NCBI GenBank assembly: GCA_024691425.1 | Contig: JAILNQ010000092.1 | Location: 16,318-80,317, forward strand | Reading direction: 5' to 3' | DNA length: 64,000 nt | Source: Lachnospiraceae bacterium | GTDB taxonomy: Bacteria; Bacillota; Clostridia; Lachnospirales; Lachnospiraceae | In this document: positions 42,645 through 51,215 of the stretch, piece by piece | Layout: each line of letters begins with the position of its first letter | Position numbering within the stretch: the first letter of the stretch is position 1 | The notes under the pieces: model-generated | What the model was told of the DNA's origin: nothing | What the model saw: the letters and a program-made list of their open reading frames with translations, nothing else | The model's database searches: none | Program-made: the position numbers and the translations under genes

Positions 42645-43037
42645 ATGGCTTGTTTTTTAGTCCCCGCATCTGAAGCGGTGATCACAACTGTTGCTGAAAA
42701 GATCATCAAGTCAAAAGAACATGATGAAAGCAGTCAGAAAACGGAAGTTCCTAAGGTGCATTTTTCCGAGAAACTCAGCTGGCTCAACAGAATGCTATGG
42801 GGAGGAAGCGCGCTTCTTGCTTTCGAGCATCTGTGGCATGGGGAGGTCATACCGACATTTCCTTTCTTAACTGCGGTTCAGAACGGTGAGACGGAAGACA
42901 TGCTCGCCGAAATGGGCACTGCGGGAGTCGGCATGGCCGTGGCGGTAACGCTTATATGGGCTGGAATGCTCGTGGCCTCCCGTGTTATAGAAAACAGAAA
43001 GAATACTGCTGTCGAAGCAACAAAAGAGGAGATCTGA
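42645..43037 (+). CDS. Small membrane protein, unknown function
   Basis: A 130-residue protein. A short N-terminal hydrophobic stretch (MACFLVPASEAVITTVAEKI) is followed by a charged linker and two transmembrane helices, WLNRMLWGGSALLAFEHLW and AGVGMAVAVTLIWAGMLVASRVI. I do not recognise a function. GGAAGGAG precedes ATG 42645, and it has its own promoter and structured leader. The next gene, a second membrane protein, starts 1 base after its stop, so the two may form a complex. Its position after the redox genes is suggestive only. Confidence 0.65.
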   Translation: MACFLVPASEAVITTVAEKIIKSKEHDESSQKTEVPKVHFSEKLSWLNRMLWGGSALLAFEHLWHGEVIPTFPFLTAVQNGETEDMLAEMGTAGVGMAVAVTLIWAGMLVASRVIENRKNTAVEATKEEI

Positions 43038-43038
43038 T

Positions 43039-43356
43039 ATGACATTACTTGTAACTGTTTTTGCTGCAATAACATGCACTCTTATCTGGTACAGGAGCGC
43101 CCCGGATTCTTCAATGCATTTCGGAACGCTCTGCCTCATGTTCTGGGGAGCTTCGATCATGTGGTTCGTTGATGCGGTAGTAGAGTACGGGGAACTCGGA
43201 GCCGATTTTTTCATGCAGGATCCGGCTGATATGCTTAACGATCTGTATCTTGGATTGTCAGTGATCGCACTCGGCCTCATCATATGGCTCATTGTACTGA
43301 TCGTCAAAGATCCGCGGGGAATTGTCAGAGCATCTATCACACGGAACAGGGATTAA
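43039..43356 (+). CDS. Small membrane protein paired with the 42645 product
   Basis: A 105-residue protein with three hydrophobic segments: LLVTVFAAITCTLIWY, FGTLCLMFWGASIMWFVDAVV and LYLGLSVIALGLIIWLIVLIV. It ends with a basic tail (KDPRGIVRASITRNRD). GAGGAGA precedes ATG 43039. It follows the 42645 gene with one base between them and is ended by the hairpin at 43363. The function is unknown; co-translation with its neighbour suggests a two-subunit membrane complex. Confidence 0.65.
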   Translation: MTLLVTVFAAITCTLIWYRSAPDSSMHFGTLCLMFWGASIMWFVDAVVEYGELGADFFMQDPADMLNDLYLGLSVIALGLIIWLIVLIVKDPRGIVRASITRNRD

Positions 43357-43362
43357 AGACGG

Positions 43363-43395
43363 AAGGCGGTTTTGGAAATCCGAAACCGCCTTTAA
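43363..43395 (+). terminator. Intrinsic terminator abutting the larB start
   Basis: AAGGCGGTTT (43363-43372) and AAACCGCCTT (43383-43392) form a perfect 10-base stem with a 10-base loop, followed by TAATATGG. The larB ATG (43397) lies 4 bases after the 3' arm, so transcripts from upstream would carry larB with its ribosome site hidden. Confidence 0.65.
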
Positions 43396-43396
43396 T

Positions 43397-44164
43397 ATGG
43401 ATTCGGCAATGAAAAGTGATATAAGAAAAATATTGGAATCTGTACGCAACGGTTCGTTAGGAGTCGATGAGGCGGTGCTTTCTCTCAAGGAAAAGCCGTT
43501 CGAGGATATAGATTTTGCAAAGATAGATCTGCACAGAAAGCTCCGCCAGGGTACGGCAGAGGTCATATACGGGGCGGGCAAGAGCGCGCAGCAGATAAGA
43601 GGCATCGTCCGGGCCATGAAAGATAACGGCCAGAATAGGATAATGATCACTAGGCTCTCGCCCGAGAAGTTTTCCGAACTGTCGGATATGGAAGGCATTA
43701 TTTATCATGAACTGGCAGGGATTGCGACTTTCGGTGATTTTCCAAAGCCTGACGGTATAGGAAACGTTGTTGTAGCTACAGGCGGGACGAGCGACATGAA
43801 TGTTGCCGAGGAGGCCGCGGTTACTCTTAAGTTTCTCGGGAACAGCGTAACAACGATATATGATGTCGGAGTTTCCGGCCTGCATAGACTCTTGGCGCAT
43901 CTGGATGTTATAATGTCTGCAACGGTTATAATAGCTGTCGCGGGCATGGAGGGCGCGCTTGCAAGCGTTATCGGAGGTCTTGCGGACTGTCCGGTCATCG
44001 CCGTTCCGACAAGCGTCGGTTATGGAGCGTCCTTTGAAGGACTCTCGGCGCTTCTGTCGATGCTCAATTCGTGCGCGAGCGGCGTTACCGTTGTAAACAT
44101 AGATAACGGATTCGGTGCAGGATATGCGGCCGATATGATAAACCATACAGGACATAGATCATGA
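43397..44164 (+). CDS. larB: Nickel-pincer cofactor biosynthesis protein LarB
   Basis: About 255 residues. LarB carboxylates and hydrolyses nicotinic acid adenine dinucleotide, the first step of nickel-pincer nucleotide synthesis for LarA-type racemases. The PurE-like C-terminal domain shows VVATGGTSDMNVAEEAA, YDVGVSGLHRLL, VAGMEGALASVIGGL and VPTSVGYGASFEGL. ATG 43397 or 43409 may be the start; neither has a clear Shine-Dalgarno, and both abut the terminator hairpin. The stop overlaps the larC ATG (ATGA at 44161-44164). LarE and a LarA-type racemase are not in this window. Confidence 0.88.
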   Translation: MDSAMKSDIRKILESVRNGSLGVDEAVLSLKEKPFEDIDFAKIDLHRKLRQGTAEVIYGAGKSAQQIRGIVRAMKDNGQNRIMITRLSPEKFSELSDMEGIIYHELAGIATFGDFPKPDGIGNVVVATGGTSDMNVAEEAAVTLKFLGNSVTTIYDVGVSGLHRLLAHLDVIMSATVIIAVAGMEGALASVIGGLADCPVIAVPTSVGYGASFEGLSALLSMLNSCASGVTVVNIDNGFGAGYAADMINHTGHRS

Positions 44165-45465
44165 ACAGCAGCATTCTCTATCTTGAGCTCGGAATGGGGG
44201 CTGCCGGGGATATGCTCACGGCGGCGCTGTATGAGCTTTTAGATGATGAAAAGAAAATAGAATTCCTTGATACGATGAACAATGCCGGGATCCCCGGCGT
44301 AAAGTTTACCCCGAAGGCGAGCAGTAAGTGCGGGATCAGCGGAACATACATGGAAGTTACCGTTGATGGCGTTTCGGAAGGTGATGAAACATATCATGAG
44401 CATGAGCACCATCATGATATGCATCGTCATGAACACGAGCATCACCATGAACATGAGCATCATATGCACGAGGATCATCATGAGCACGAACATCATCATG
44501 AACATGAACACCACATACACCGCAGCCTCGAGGATATCAACAGCATCATTTCTTCTCTGAAGGTTCCGGAAAAAGTCAGAAAAAACGCATCTTCGGTATA
44601 TAATATAATAGCGGAAGCAGAGAGCAGAGCGCATTCGCGTCCGGTTTTTGAGGTTCATTTCCATGAGGTAGGCTCAATGGATGCGATAGCCGATGTGACT
44701 TCTGTATCCCTTCTGTTCGAAATGATCGGGGCTAAAACGATCGTTTCCACCCCGGTAACCGTAGGTTTCGGTAAAGTCAGATGCGCTCACGGTATCATGC
44801 CTGTACCTGCGCCCGCAACGGCGGATATCCTTAAAGGAATCCCCATATGTCCGGGATCTATCGAGGGCGAGCTCTGTACGCCTACAGGAGCTGCGCTGAT
44901 AAAGCATTTTGTCAGGAACTTTGACGGTATGCCATCGTTTGCTGCCGATCGTATCGGCTACGGAATGGGGAAAAAGGATTTTGAGGCGCCGAACTGTGTA
45001 AGAGCTATGCTAGGGAAGAAATGCGGTGCGGATGAGCGCGTTGCAGAGATTTCATGCAACATAGATGACATGACTGCAGAGGCCATTGCATTTGCGACGG
45101 AAATGCTTCTTGAAAATGGAGCGCTTGATGTGTGCACTGTTACTGCAGGGATGAAGAAATCCCGTCAGGGGACGATCCTTAAAGTGATGTGCGCTCCCGA
45201 AGAAAAGGAAAAGTTCGTACGTCTTATTTTTGCTCATACGTCCACGATCGGAGTAAGAGCGGCTGTGCTCGAAAGATATGTGATGACTCGCAGCAGCAGA
45301 TCCGTTGAGGGACCGTTCGGAAAAGCAAGGGTCAAGACTTCTGAAGGGTACGGAGCAAAAAGGGTAAAACCTGAGTATGATGATGTATGTGCTATAGCAA
45401 GGGATAAGCGCTTGTCATATGACGAAGCGGCCAGGTTGATAAACAGGGAATATGATGAAAGTTAG
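44161..45465 (+). CDS. larC: Nickel insertion protein LarC (single chain, with His-rich insert)
   Basis: A 434-residue CTP-dependent nickel insertase of the pincer pathway. The N-terminal LarC motif is YLELGMGAAGDMLTAAL. A His/Glu-rich stretch (about residues 76-119, bases 44390-44520) consists mainly of HEHEHH-type repeats in two near-copies and probably binds or stores nickel. The rest shows FEVHFHEVGSMDAIADV, ELCTPTGAALIKH, CNIDDMTAEAIAFA and GVRAAVLERYVM. LarC is one uninterrupted chain here, unlike the two-part larC1/larC2 of Lactobacillus plantarum. It overlaps larB at its start and the cellulase at its end. Confidence 0.93.
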   Translation: MNSSILYLELGMGAAGDMLTAALYELLDDEKKIEFLDTMNNAGIPGVKFTPKASSKCGISGTYMEVTVDGVSEGDETYHEHEHHHDMHRHEHEHHHEHEHHMHEDHHEHEHHHEHEHHIHRSLEDINSIISSLKVPEKVRKNASSVYNIIAEAESRAHSRPVFEVHFHEVGSMDAIADVTSVSLLFEMIGAKTIVSTPVTVGFGKVRCAHGIMPVPAPATADILKGIPICPGSIEGELCTPTGAALIKHFVRNFDGMPSFAADRIGYGMGKKDFEAPNCVRAMLGKKCGADERVAEISCNIDDMTAEAIAFATEMLLENGALDVCTVTAGMKKSRQGTILKVMCAPEEKEKFVRLIFAHTSTIGVRAAVLERYVMTRSSRSVEGPFGKARVKTSEGYGAKRVKPEYDDVCAIARDKRLSYDEAARLINREYDES

Positions 45466-47749
45466 GGGAATCGCCGGAACAATTTCTATAATGATCTTAC
45501 CGCTTCTTACATTAACGGGATGTGCCTCTTTTCGCGCACCTTCAGTATCGGTTAATGTAGCGCCCAAAGAGCCGGTCATAGAGAAGCCGGCCGAGGCTGA
45601 TGAAAAACCGGCCGAAGACGAGACTGATACTCAGATCATCCCGGAAGCGGAGGCAATGATGACGGCAGGGGATAACCTGATACCGGGCGGTGATTTTTCG
45701 TATTCTGACAGCTCATGGGGTGTATATACCGAATCCGGTGGAAGTGCATCATTTTCTGTATCTTCCGGAACCGGCACTCTGAAAATATCTGATCCGGGAA
45801 AGGTAGCTCATGCTGTACAGCTCTATGTCGGCGGCTTTGAGCTTCTGCAGGGCGGAAAATATGTATTTTCCGCACAGATAGAGTCGGATGCCGAAAGGAC
45901 CTTTGAATGGAGGATACAGCTGAACGGCGGTGATTATCATCCGTATATCGACTTGGAGGATGTTAAGATCGGCCCTGAAAAGATAAAGCTTTCCGCGGAA
46001 TTTACCATGGAGGAAGCATCGGATCCTTCACCGAGAATGTGCTTCAATCTCGGAGATGCCGACAGGGAGCAGGGCTTAGAAAGCCACACGATCGTTCTTG
46101 ACAATGTTACTCTTGTAATGATAGATGATTCAAATGCAAAAAAGGTAGAAAATATGGGAGAGCTTAACGCCATAAACTTAAACCAGATAGGGTACCGCCC
46201 GGATGATGAGAAACGTGCAGTTTTCAGGAGCCTTGAAGGAGACAGGTTTTTTTCGGTAGTCGATGCAAAAAGCGGGAAGACGGTGTTTGAAGGAACCGCA
46301 GAAGATGGTATAACTTTCGGGACATCGGGCGATAAAGTCGGATACGGTGATTTTTCCGAGGTTAAGGCCCCCGGCATATATAAAGTAAAATATGCAGGTA
46401 ACGAGTCGTACGAGTTCGAAATAGGTAACGGAGTATATGATGATGCGCTGACGGATACTGTTCGTATGCTTTATCTGCAAAGGTGCGGGATAGCGCTTCC
46501 TGAACAGCTCGCAGGTGATTTTACTCATGAAGCATGCCATACGGAAGAAGCGAAAATATACGGCACCGAAGAGATGATCGAGGTTTCAGGCGGGTGGCAT
46601 GATGCAGGAGATTACGGCAGATATACGGGGCCGGGTGCAAAAGCGGCGGCCGACCTGATGCTGGCTTTCGAGCTTTTTACTGATTCGTTTACTGAAAGCC
46701 TCAATATTCCTGAAAGCGGAAACGGTATTCCCGACGTGCTCAATGAAGCAAAATACGAGCTTGACTGGCTTCTTAAGATGCAATCAGATGACGGCGGCAT
46801 CTATCATAAGGTCACGGGGCTTAACTTCGACGGTTTCGTAAAGGCCGACGAATGCACCGAAGAACTGTATGTTCTTCCGATATCTAAAACTTCCACGGCT
46901 GATTTTGCAGGGGTCATGTACATGGCTGCCAGAGTGTTCGGAAAGTATGATGCTGACTTTGCGGCAAAGTGCGAGAAGGCCGCGGACCGTGCAGTTGATG
47001 CATATCTTGCCCGTATAGACGAAAAGAATTACACGAACCCTAAGGATGTGCTGACCGGCGAATATGCCGACGGATGTTCTGCGGATGAATTCCTCTGGGC
47101 AATATGTGAAGGATACAAGACAACCGGAGATGCAAGATTCGAAAAACTGCTTGATAAAGTTGATTTTTCAAGGATAACAAATGACGGATTCGGATGGGCC
47201 GATATGAGCGGATATGCTTACTATGCTTATCTGTCCTCACCGGGGAAGATGAACTGTGAGTTCGATATTGAGAACAGATTCTATAAGATGTGCGATGAGC
47301 TTAAGTCCAATGCGCTTTCAGGAGAAGCATACGGATGCACGATAGTAGACGAATATGTATGGGGATCGAACATGATCGTTGCAAATAACGGAATGGCATT
47401 GCTGATGGCACATTCACTTACGGGGAATGAAGAGTACAGGCAGGCCGCGAAGCGTCAGCTCGATTACCTTTTCGGAACGAACACGAATTCCTACTGTTTC
47501 CTTACGGGATACGGAACACAGTCGCCGGTAAATCCGCACCATCGTCCGAGCCAGGCTATTGGAAAGTGCATGAAGGGAATGCTCATAGGCGGGCCGGATT
47601 CTCGTCTTGAGGACCCGTACGCCCAGGCAGTGCTCGCAGGACTTCCGAAGGCAAGGTGCTATACCGACAATGCTCAGAGCTATTCATGCAATGAGATCAC
47701 GATATACTGGAATTCGCCTCTTTGTTTTCTCATAGCGGGACTTAAGTAG
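45452..47749 (+). CDS. GH9 family endoglucanase (cellulase), lipoprotein
   Basis: 765 residues. The signal peptide ends in lipobox LTGC, so the enzyme is anchored to the outer face of the membrane. A Glu/Pro/Lys linker is followed by a CBM4_9-like carbohydrate-binding module (about 75-225, NLIPGGDFSYSDSSWGVY), a CelD_N Ig-like domain (about 232-320, NQIGYRPDDEKRAVF), and the GH9 (alpha/alpha)6 barrel. The barrel shows SGGWHDAGDYGRYTGPG (catalytic Asp), HHRPS and YSCNEITIYWNSPL (catalytic Glu). It probably cuts beta-1,4-glucans. ATG 45452 or 45455 starts inside the larC end, so it is translationally coupled to larC, an odd context for a cellulase. The miaA ATG follows its stop after 3 bases. 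Confidence 0.92.
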   Translation: MMKVRGIAGTISIMILPLLTLTGCASFRAPSVSVNVAPKEPVIEKPAEADEKPAEDETDTQIIPEAEAMMTAGDNLIPGGDFSYSDSSWGVYTESGGSASFSVSSGTGTLKISDPGKVAHAVQLYVGGFELLQGGKYVFSAQIESDAERTFEWRIQLNGGDYHPYIDLEDVKIGPEKIKLSAEFTMEEASDPSPRMCFNLGDADREQGLESHTIVLDNVTLVMIDDSNAKKVENMGELNAINLNQIGYRPDDEKRAVFRSLEGDRFFSVVDAKSGKTVFEGTAEDGITFGTSGDKVGYGDFSEVKAPGIYKVKYAGNESYEFEIGNGVYDDALTDTVRMLYLQRCGIALPEQLAGDFTHEACHTEEAKIYGTEEMIEVSGGWHDAGDYGRYTGPGAKAAADLMLAFELFTDSFTESLNIPESGNGIPDVLNEAKYELDWLLKMQSDDGGIYHKVTGLNFDGFVKADECTEELYVLPISKTSTADFAGVMYMAARVFGKYDADFAAKCEKAADRAVDAYLARIDEKNYTNPKDVLTGEYADGCSADEFLWAICEGYKTTGDARFEKLLDKVDFSRITNDGFGWADMSGYAYYAYLSSPGKMNCEFDIENRFYKMCDELKSNALSGEAYGCTIVDEYVWGSNMIVANNGMALLMAHSLTGNEEYRQAAKRQLDYLFGTNTNSYCFLTGYGTQSPVNPHHRPSQAIGKCMKGMLIGGPDSRLEDPYAQAVLAGLPKARCYTDNAQSYSCNEITIYWNSPLCFLIAGLK

Positions 47750-47752
47750 GTC

Positions 47753-48664
47753 ATGGAGAAGCTCGTCTGCATAGCAGGAACAAACGCATCAGGCAAGAGC
47801 GGCCTCGGGATCGAGCTTGCGAAGATATATGATGCCGATATAGTAAGCGCAGATTCGAGACAGGTTTATAAGATGCTCGATCTCGGATCGGGAAAGGTTA
47901 CCGAAGAGGAGATGCAGGGCGTTACGCATTATCTTCTTGATGTTGCTTGGCCCGGGGAATTCTTTTCGCTTTCGCATTACCAGGCCCTGGCATATGCAGC
48001 GATAGATTCGATATTTGAAAAGGGGCGTTTACCCTTCCTTGTCGGCGGGACAGGACTTTATATAAACGCAGTTGCAGACGGCTATAATCTTGACAGTACG
48101 CCTCCGGACCTGTCAAAGCGCAGGGAACTTGAAGCAATGAGCTGCGGGGAGCTTATAGACTTTATAGCAAAAACCGACCCGTCAGCTCTTGAAGGTGTGG
48201 ACCTTAAGAATAAACGGCGCCTTGAAAGAGCAGCCGAAAAGGCGATGTCGCCGGAGCGGGAGCGAAGGGATAATTTGCCCAGATATGAAACTCTGATCAT
48301 AGGAGTTACATGGCCTAGGGAAGAACTGTATGAGCGTATACGGATAAGACTCGACAAGAGGCTTGAGATGGGGATGATCGATGAAGTCTCGCATCTTCTT
48401 GATATGGGAGTTTCTGAGGACTTTCTCTACAGGCTCGGGCTTGAATACAGATATATACTGATGTATCTTCGTGGCGAATTTGAGGATTATCAGGCATTTT
48501 ATGATAAACTGTTCATGGAGATAAGACATCTTGCAAAGGAACAGATGACGTGGTTCCGTAAAAGGCAGGATATCAGGTGGATAGATATGAAAAACGATCC
48601 TATAGGGCAGTGCATAAAGCTCATTGACAGCTTCTACGGGATAGATGAGGTGAACAGGAAGTGA
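47753..48664 (+). CDS. miaA: tRNA dimethylallyltransferase
   Basis: A 303-residue MiaA, which adds a dimethylallyl group to A37 of tRNAs reading UNN codons. The P-loop is variant: AGTNASGKSGLGIELA, where the family usually has GPTASGKT. SADSRQVYKMLDLGSGK, the VGGTGLYINA motif and RRLERAAE are present, with the C-terminal RQDIRWID in place of the usual QTWFR region (EQMTWFRKRQ). The start has only a weak AGTAGGT and lies 3 bases after the GH9 stop. Its TGA overlaps the GTG start of the next gene. Confidence 0.9.
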   Translation: MEKLVCIAGTNASGKSGLGIELAKIYDADIVSADSRQVYKMLDLGSGKVTEEEMQGVTHYLLDVAWPGEFFSLSHYQALAYAAIDSIFEKGRLPFLVGGTGLYINAVADGYNLDSTPPDLSKRRELEAMSCGELIDFIAKTDPSALEGVDLKNKRRLERAAEKAMSPERERRDNLPRYETLIIGVTWPREELYERIRIRLDKRLEMGMIDEVSHLLDMGVSEDFLYRLGLEYRYILMYLRGEFEDYQAFYDKLFMEIRHLAKEQMTWFRKRQDIRWIDMKNDPIGQCIKLIDSFYGIDEVNRK

Positions 48665-49437
48665 GCGGGATAACACAGGGACAGGCGATTTTTCTGATCA
48701 TAACATTCCTTTTCATGGTCGGGAGCATGGCCGGATGGGTTATAGAGCTTCTGTTCCGGAGGTTCATTTCATCAAAAAATCCTTCCAGGAAATGGATCAA
48801 TCCGGGATTTCTCACAGGCCCCTGCCTTCCGCTGTACGGTTTCGGCCTGATCGCTCTTTTCGTCATGTCATTGCTTCCTTATATCGGCAACATGGAAGGC
48901 GATATCGGAAACGTCATGGTCATATGGGCGATAATCATCATGGGTATCGCAATGACGCTCATCGAACTCATAGCGGGACTTATCTTTATCAAGGGGATGA
49001 AGATCAAACTGTGGGATTATTCGGGTGAGTTCATGAACTTAGGCGGCATAATCTGCCTGAAGTTCTCGCTGATATGGACAGCCCTGGCGGCTTTTTATTA
49101 TTTCTTCATTCAGAAATACATAATAGCTTTAGTGGACTGGTTTTCAAAAAACATCGCATTCACGTTCGTTGTGGGGATGTTCTACGGAATAATGTCGATA
49201 GATCTTGCCTATACCTTCAAGATCGTCGGAAAAGTCAGAAGGTTCGCCGTCGATAATGAGATCGTTGTCAAATATGAGATGCTGAAGCAGGAGATAAGAC
49301 GTGATACCGACAGGATGAAACAGAAAGGACGTTTCCTGCTGGCGCTTCATACTGAAGGAAAGCTTGCCGAAAAGATGGAGCAGAGCCTCGAAACGATTAA
49401 GTTCGTCAAAGAAAAACAAAAAAAAGAAAAGAAATAG
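48661..49437 (+). CDS. CmpB-type putative ABC transporter permease, membrane protein
   Basis: A 258-residue protein of the family annotated as putative ABC transporter permease (ABC_trans_CmpB). About five or six helices are present, with the conserved GWVIELLFRRF, RKWINPGFLTGPCLPLYGFG and LWDYSGEFMNLGGIICLKFSLIW segments. The C-terminus is a charged helix (about 200-258, KEKQKKEKK at the end). Start GTG 48661 overlaps the miaA TGA (GTGA) with AGGAAG upstream. True transport function is not established for this family. Confidence 0.78.
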   Translation: MSGITQGQAIFLIITFLFMVGSMAGWVIELLFRRFISSKNPSRKWINPGFLTGPCLPLYGFGLIALFVMSLLPYIGNMEGDIGNVMVIWAIIIMGIAMTLIELIAGLIFIKGMKIKLWDYSGEFMNLGGIICLKFSLIWTALAAFYYFFIQKYIIALVDWFSKNIAFTFVVGMFYGIMSIDLAYTFKIVGKVRRFAVDNEIVVKYEMLKQEIRRDTDRMKQKGRFLLALHTEGKLAEKMEQSLETIKFVKEKQKKEKK

Positions 49438-49451
49438 ATATCAGGAGCAAT

Positions 49452-51215
49452 ATGGAAACTATCATCACGCTCTGTCTTGTCATAACGGCGGGACTCATAG
49501 CGTTCTCACAGTATTTTACATATGCGGCGGTTGCGGTATCTGAAAAGAGCAGGTTCAGGTACATGGTATTCGCGTTTTCGATAACGGCATCTGCTGTTGT
49601 CTCTGTCGCTATGGAGCTGACTTATCCGGGGGTTTTCTGCTTCATTCTCTATGCGCTCGCAAAGTTCCTAAGGGCGCTCACTATGTGCGAAATCATGCTT
49701 CTTACCGAGGACATGGTCGATGTCGACAGGAAATACACGTCCATGTTCATAACCCTTATCGCATACGCATCCGTGATAATGTTCTTCATTGATGCGGTAA
49801 CGCAGGGCGGACATCTTGAGCACAGCCCGTTCGGTGTTTATTTCAGCCCTCAGGCATCATGGCATCAGGCGCTTTATTTCGTTTACTATATGTTCTATGT
49901 CGTGATGCTCATAACCTTTGTTGTCTACAGAGGCGCGGCAGTGTACAGGAAATGCGAGAAGCATGACCTCCTTCTGCTGCTCATGGTGTATATGTTTTCG
50001 GCTGCCGGATTCATCACCGAGCAGTTCATCATAGTATATTCCATGACATACATTCCGATAGTGATCGTATTTAATCTTGTTTCTGTCATAATTATGAGGA
50101 AGCTTCTTGTCTATCATGATTCGATCATAATCATTCCGGAGCACTTTACGAAAGAGCTCGATGAGGGCAGGACGGATGTTGTGTTCATTCTCGACAACCA
50201 GCTGAAGATCGTTTACGAGAACAAGAGGGCACAGGTTCTGTCGCATCTTCTAGAAGACAAATACGTCGGACGGAAGATCACGGATGTGTTCAAGTTCACG
50301 CCAGGGGCTTATTCACAGATATGCCAGACCGAAGATGAGAACGCTTTCGGTATCAGCGCCGATTACCCTGCTAACGACCGGCATGTGAACATGATAATCA
50401 ACCATAAGCTCGATGATTACGGAGAGATACTGTCAACGGCTGTTTTCGTTTATAACATGGAAGACATTGAGAAGGCTGAGACTCTCGTGAATGACGTGAG
50501 CGAGGAGAACGAAGAAGAGATGATAAAGAATGCTGTCAGCATCACAGGAGATGCCAGGATTCTTATCATTGATGAGGATATTCTTTTCCTCAACGTATTC
50601 CAGCGCATACTCAAGCCCTATAAGGTCAGCGTTACGCGCGCGGTGAGCGGAAAGGACGCGATAGAGCAGATAAGCAGACACGTTTTCGACATGATATTTG
50701 TTGCATATGAAATGGAGAAGATGAGCGGCGCGCAGATCGTCTCCACGGTCCGCAGCATGCCCGGAGAATACTATAGCCAGGTTCCTATCGTGTTCACGAC
50801 TACTGCAGACATAAATGATGTATTTACGGGATTCCTTGAAGCCGGATTCAATGATTACCTGCAGAAGCCGATATCCAAAAGAGCGCTCAATTCCGTTCTC
50901 ACGAGATGGCTATGGCAGAGATTCAAGAACGAGGATGCCGAGGAACTTTCGAAGGATAACCGTTTCTCAGCTCAGTACAATGAACTTAATGAGCTCATTA
51001 CGGACGCTGAAAAGTTCTTCAATGAGAGAAATACCGTTATGCTTTCGTTCTGTCTTAAAGGCATAGACCGCAACAGCGCTAAGCTGGGGTTGTCTGACAT
51101 AAACGATCTTTCATCCGAGCTGAACGAAGCGCTGATGTTCGAAGATTCCGAAAGGATAGAAAGGCTGTTCGATAAACTTCGGGCAGGCGTAAGGGACGCA
51201 GTAACGATAAGATGA
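49452..51215 (+). CDS. 7TM membrane protein with PAS-like region, pseudo-receiver and degenerate Hpt-like end
   Basis: 587 residues. The N-terminal seven helices (about 1-215) resemble the 7TM sensor region of histidine kinases. A PAS-like segment follows (about 230-340, VVFILDNQLKIVYENKRA). A receiver fold (about 370-485) keeps the acidic pocket (ILIIDEDILF) and Lys (YLQKPIS), but the phosphoacceptor position reads FVAYEMEKMSG, without Asp. The C-terminal helical segment (about 505-587) looks like an Hpt bundle without the His. There is no HisKA or HATPase, so it cannot act as a classical kinase; it may be a protein-interaction sensor. TCAGGAG precedes ATG 49452. Confidence 0.72.
   Translation: METIITLCLVITAGLIAFSQYFTYAAVAVSEKSRFRYMVFAFSITASAVVSVAMELTYPGVFCFILYALAKFLRALTMCEIMLLTEDMVDVDRKYTSMFITLIAYASVIMFFIDAVTQGGHLEHSPFGVYFSPQASWHQALYFVYYMFYVVMLITFVVYRGAAVYRKCEKHDLLLLLMVYMFSAAGFITEQFIIVYSMTYIPIVIVFNLVSVIIMRKLLVYHDSIIIIPEHFTKELDEGRTDVVFILDNQLKIVYENKRAQVLSHLLEDKYVGRKITDVFKFTPGAYSQICQTEDENAFGISADYPANDRHVNMIINHKLDDYGEILSTAVFVYNMEDIEKAETLVNDVSEENEEEMIKNAVSITGDARILIIDEDILFLNVFQRILKPYKVSVTRAVSGKDAIEQISRHVFDMIFVAYEMEKMSGAQIVSTVRSMPGEYYSQVPIVFTTTADINDVFTGFLEAGFNDYLQKPISKRALNSVLTRWLWQRFKNEDAEELSKDNRFSAQYNELNELITDAEKFFNERNTVMLSFCLKGIDRNSAKLGLSDINDLSSELNEALMFEDSERIERLFDKLRAGVRDAVTIR

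Noticed and set aside
44390..44520. Repetitive CAT/GAG stretch considered as a CRISPR-like or satellite repeat
   Set aside because: It is an in-frame His/Glu-rich coding repeat within larC, without unique spacers.
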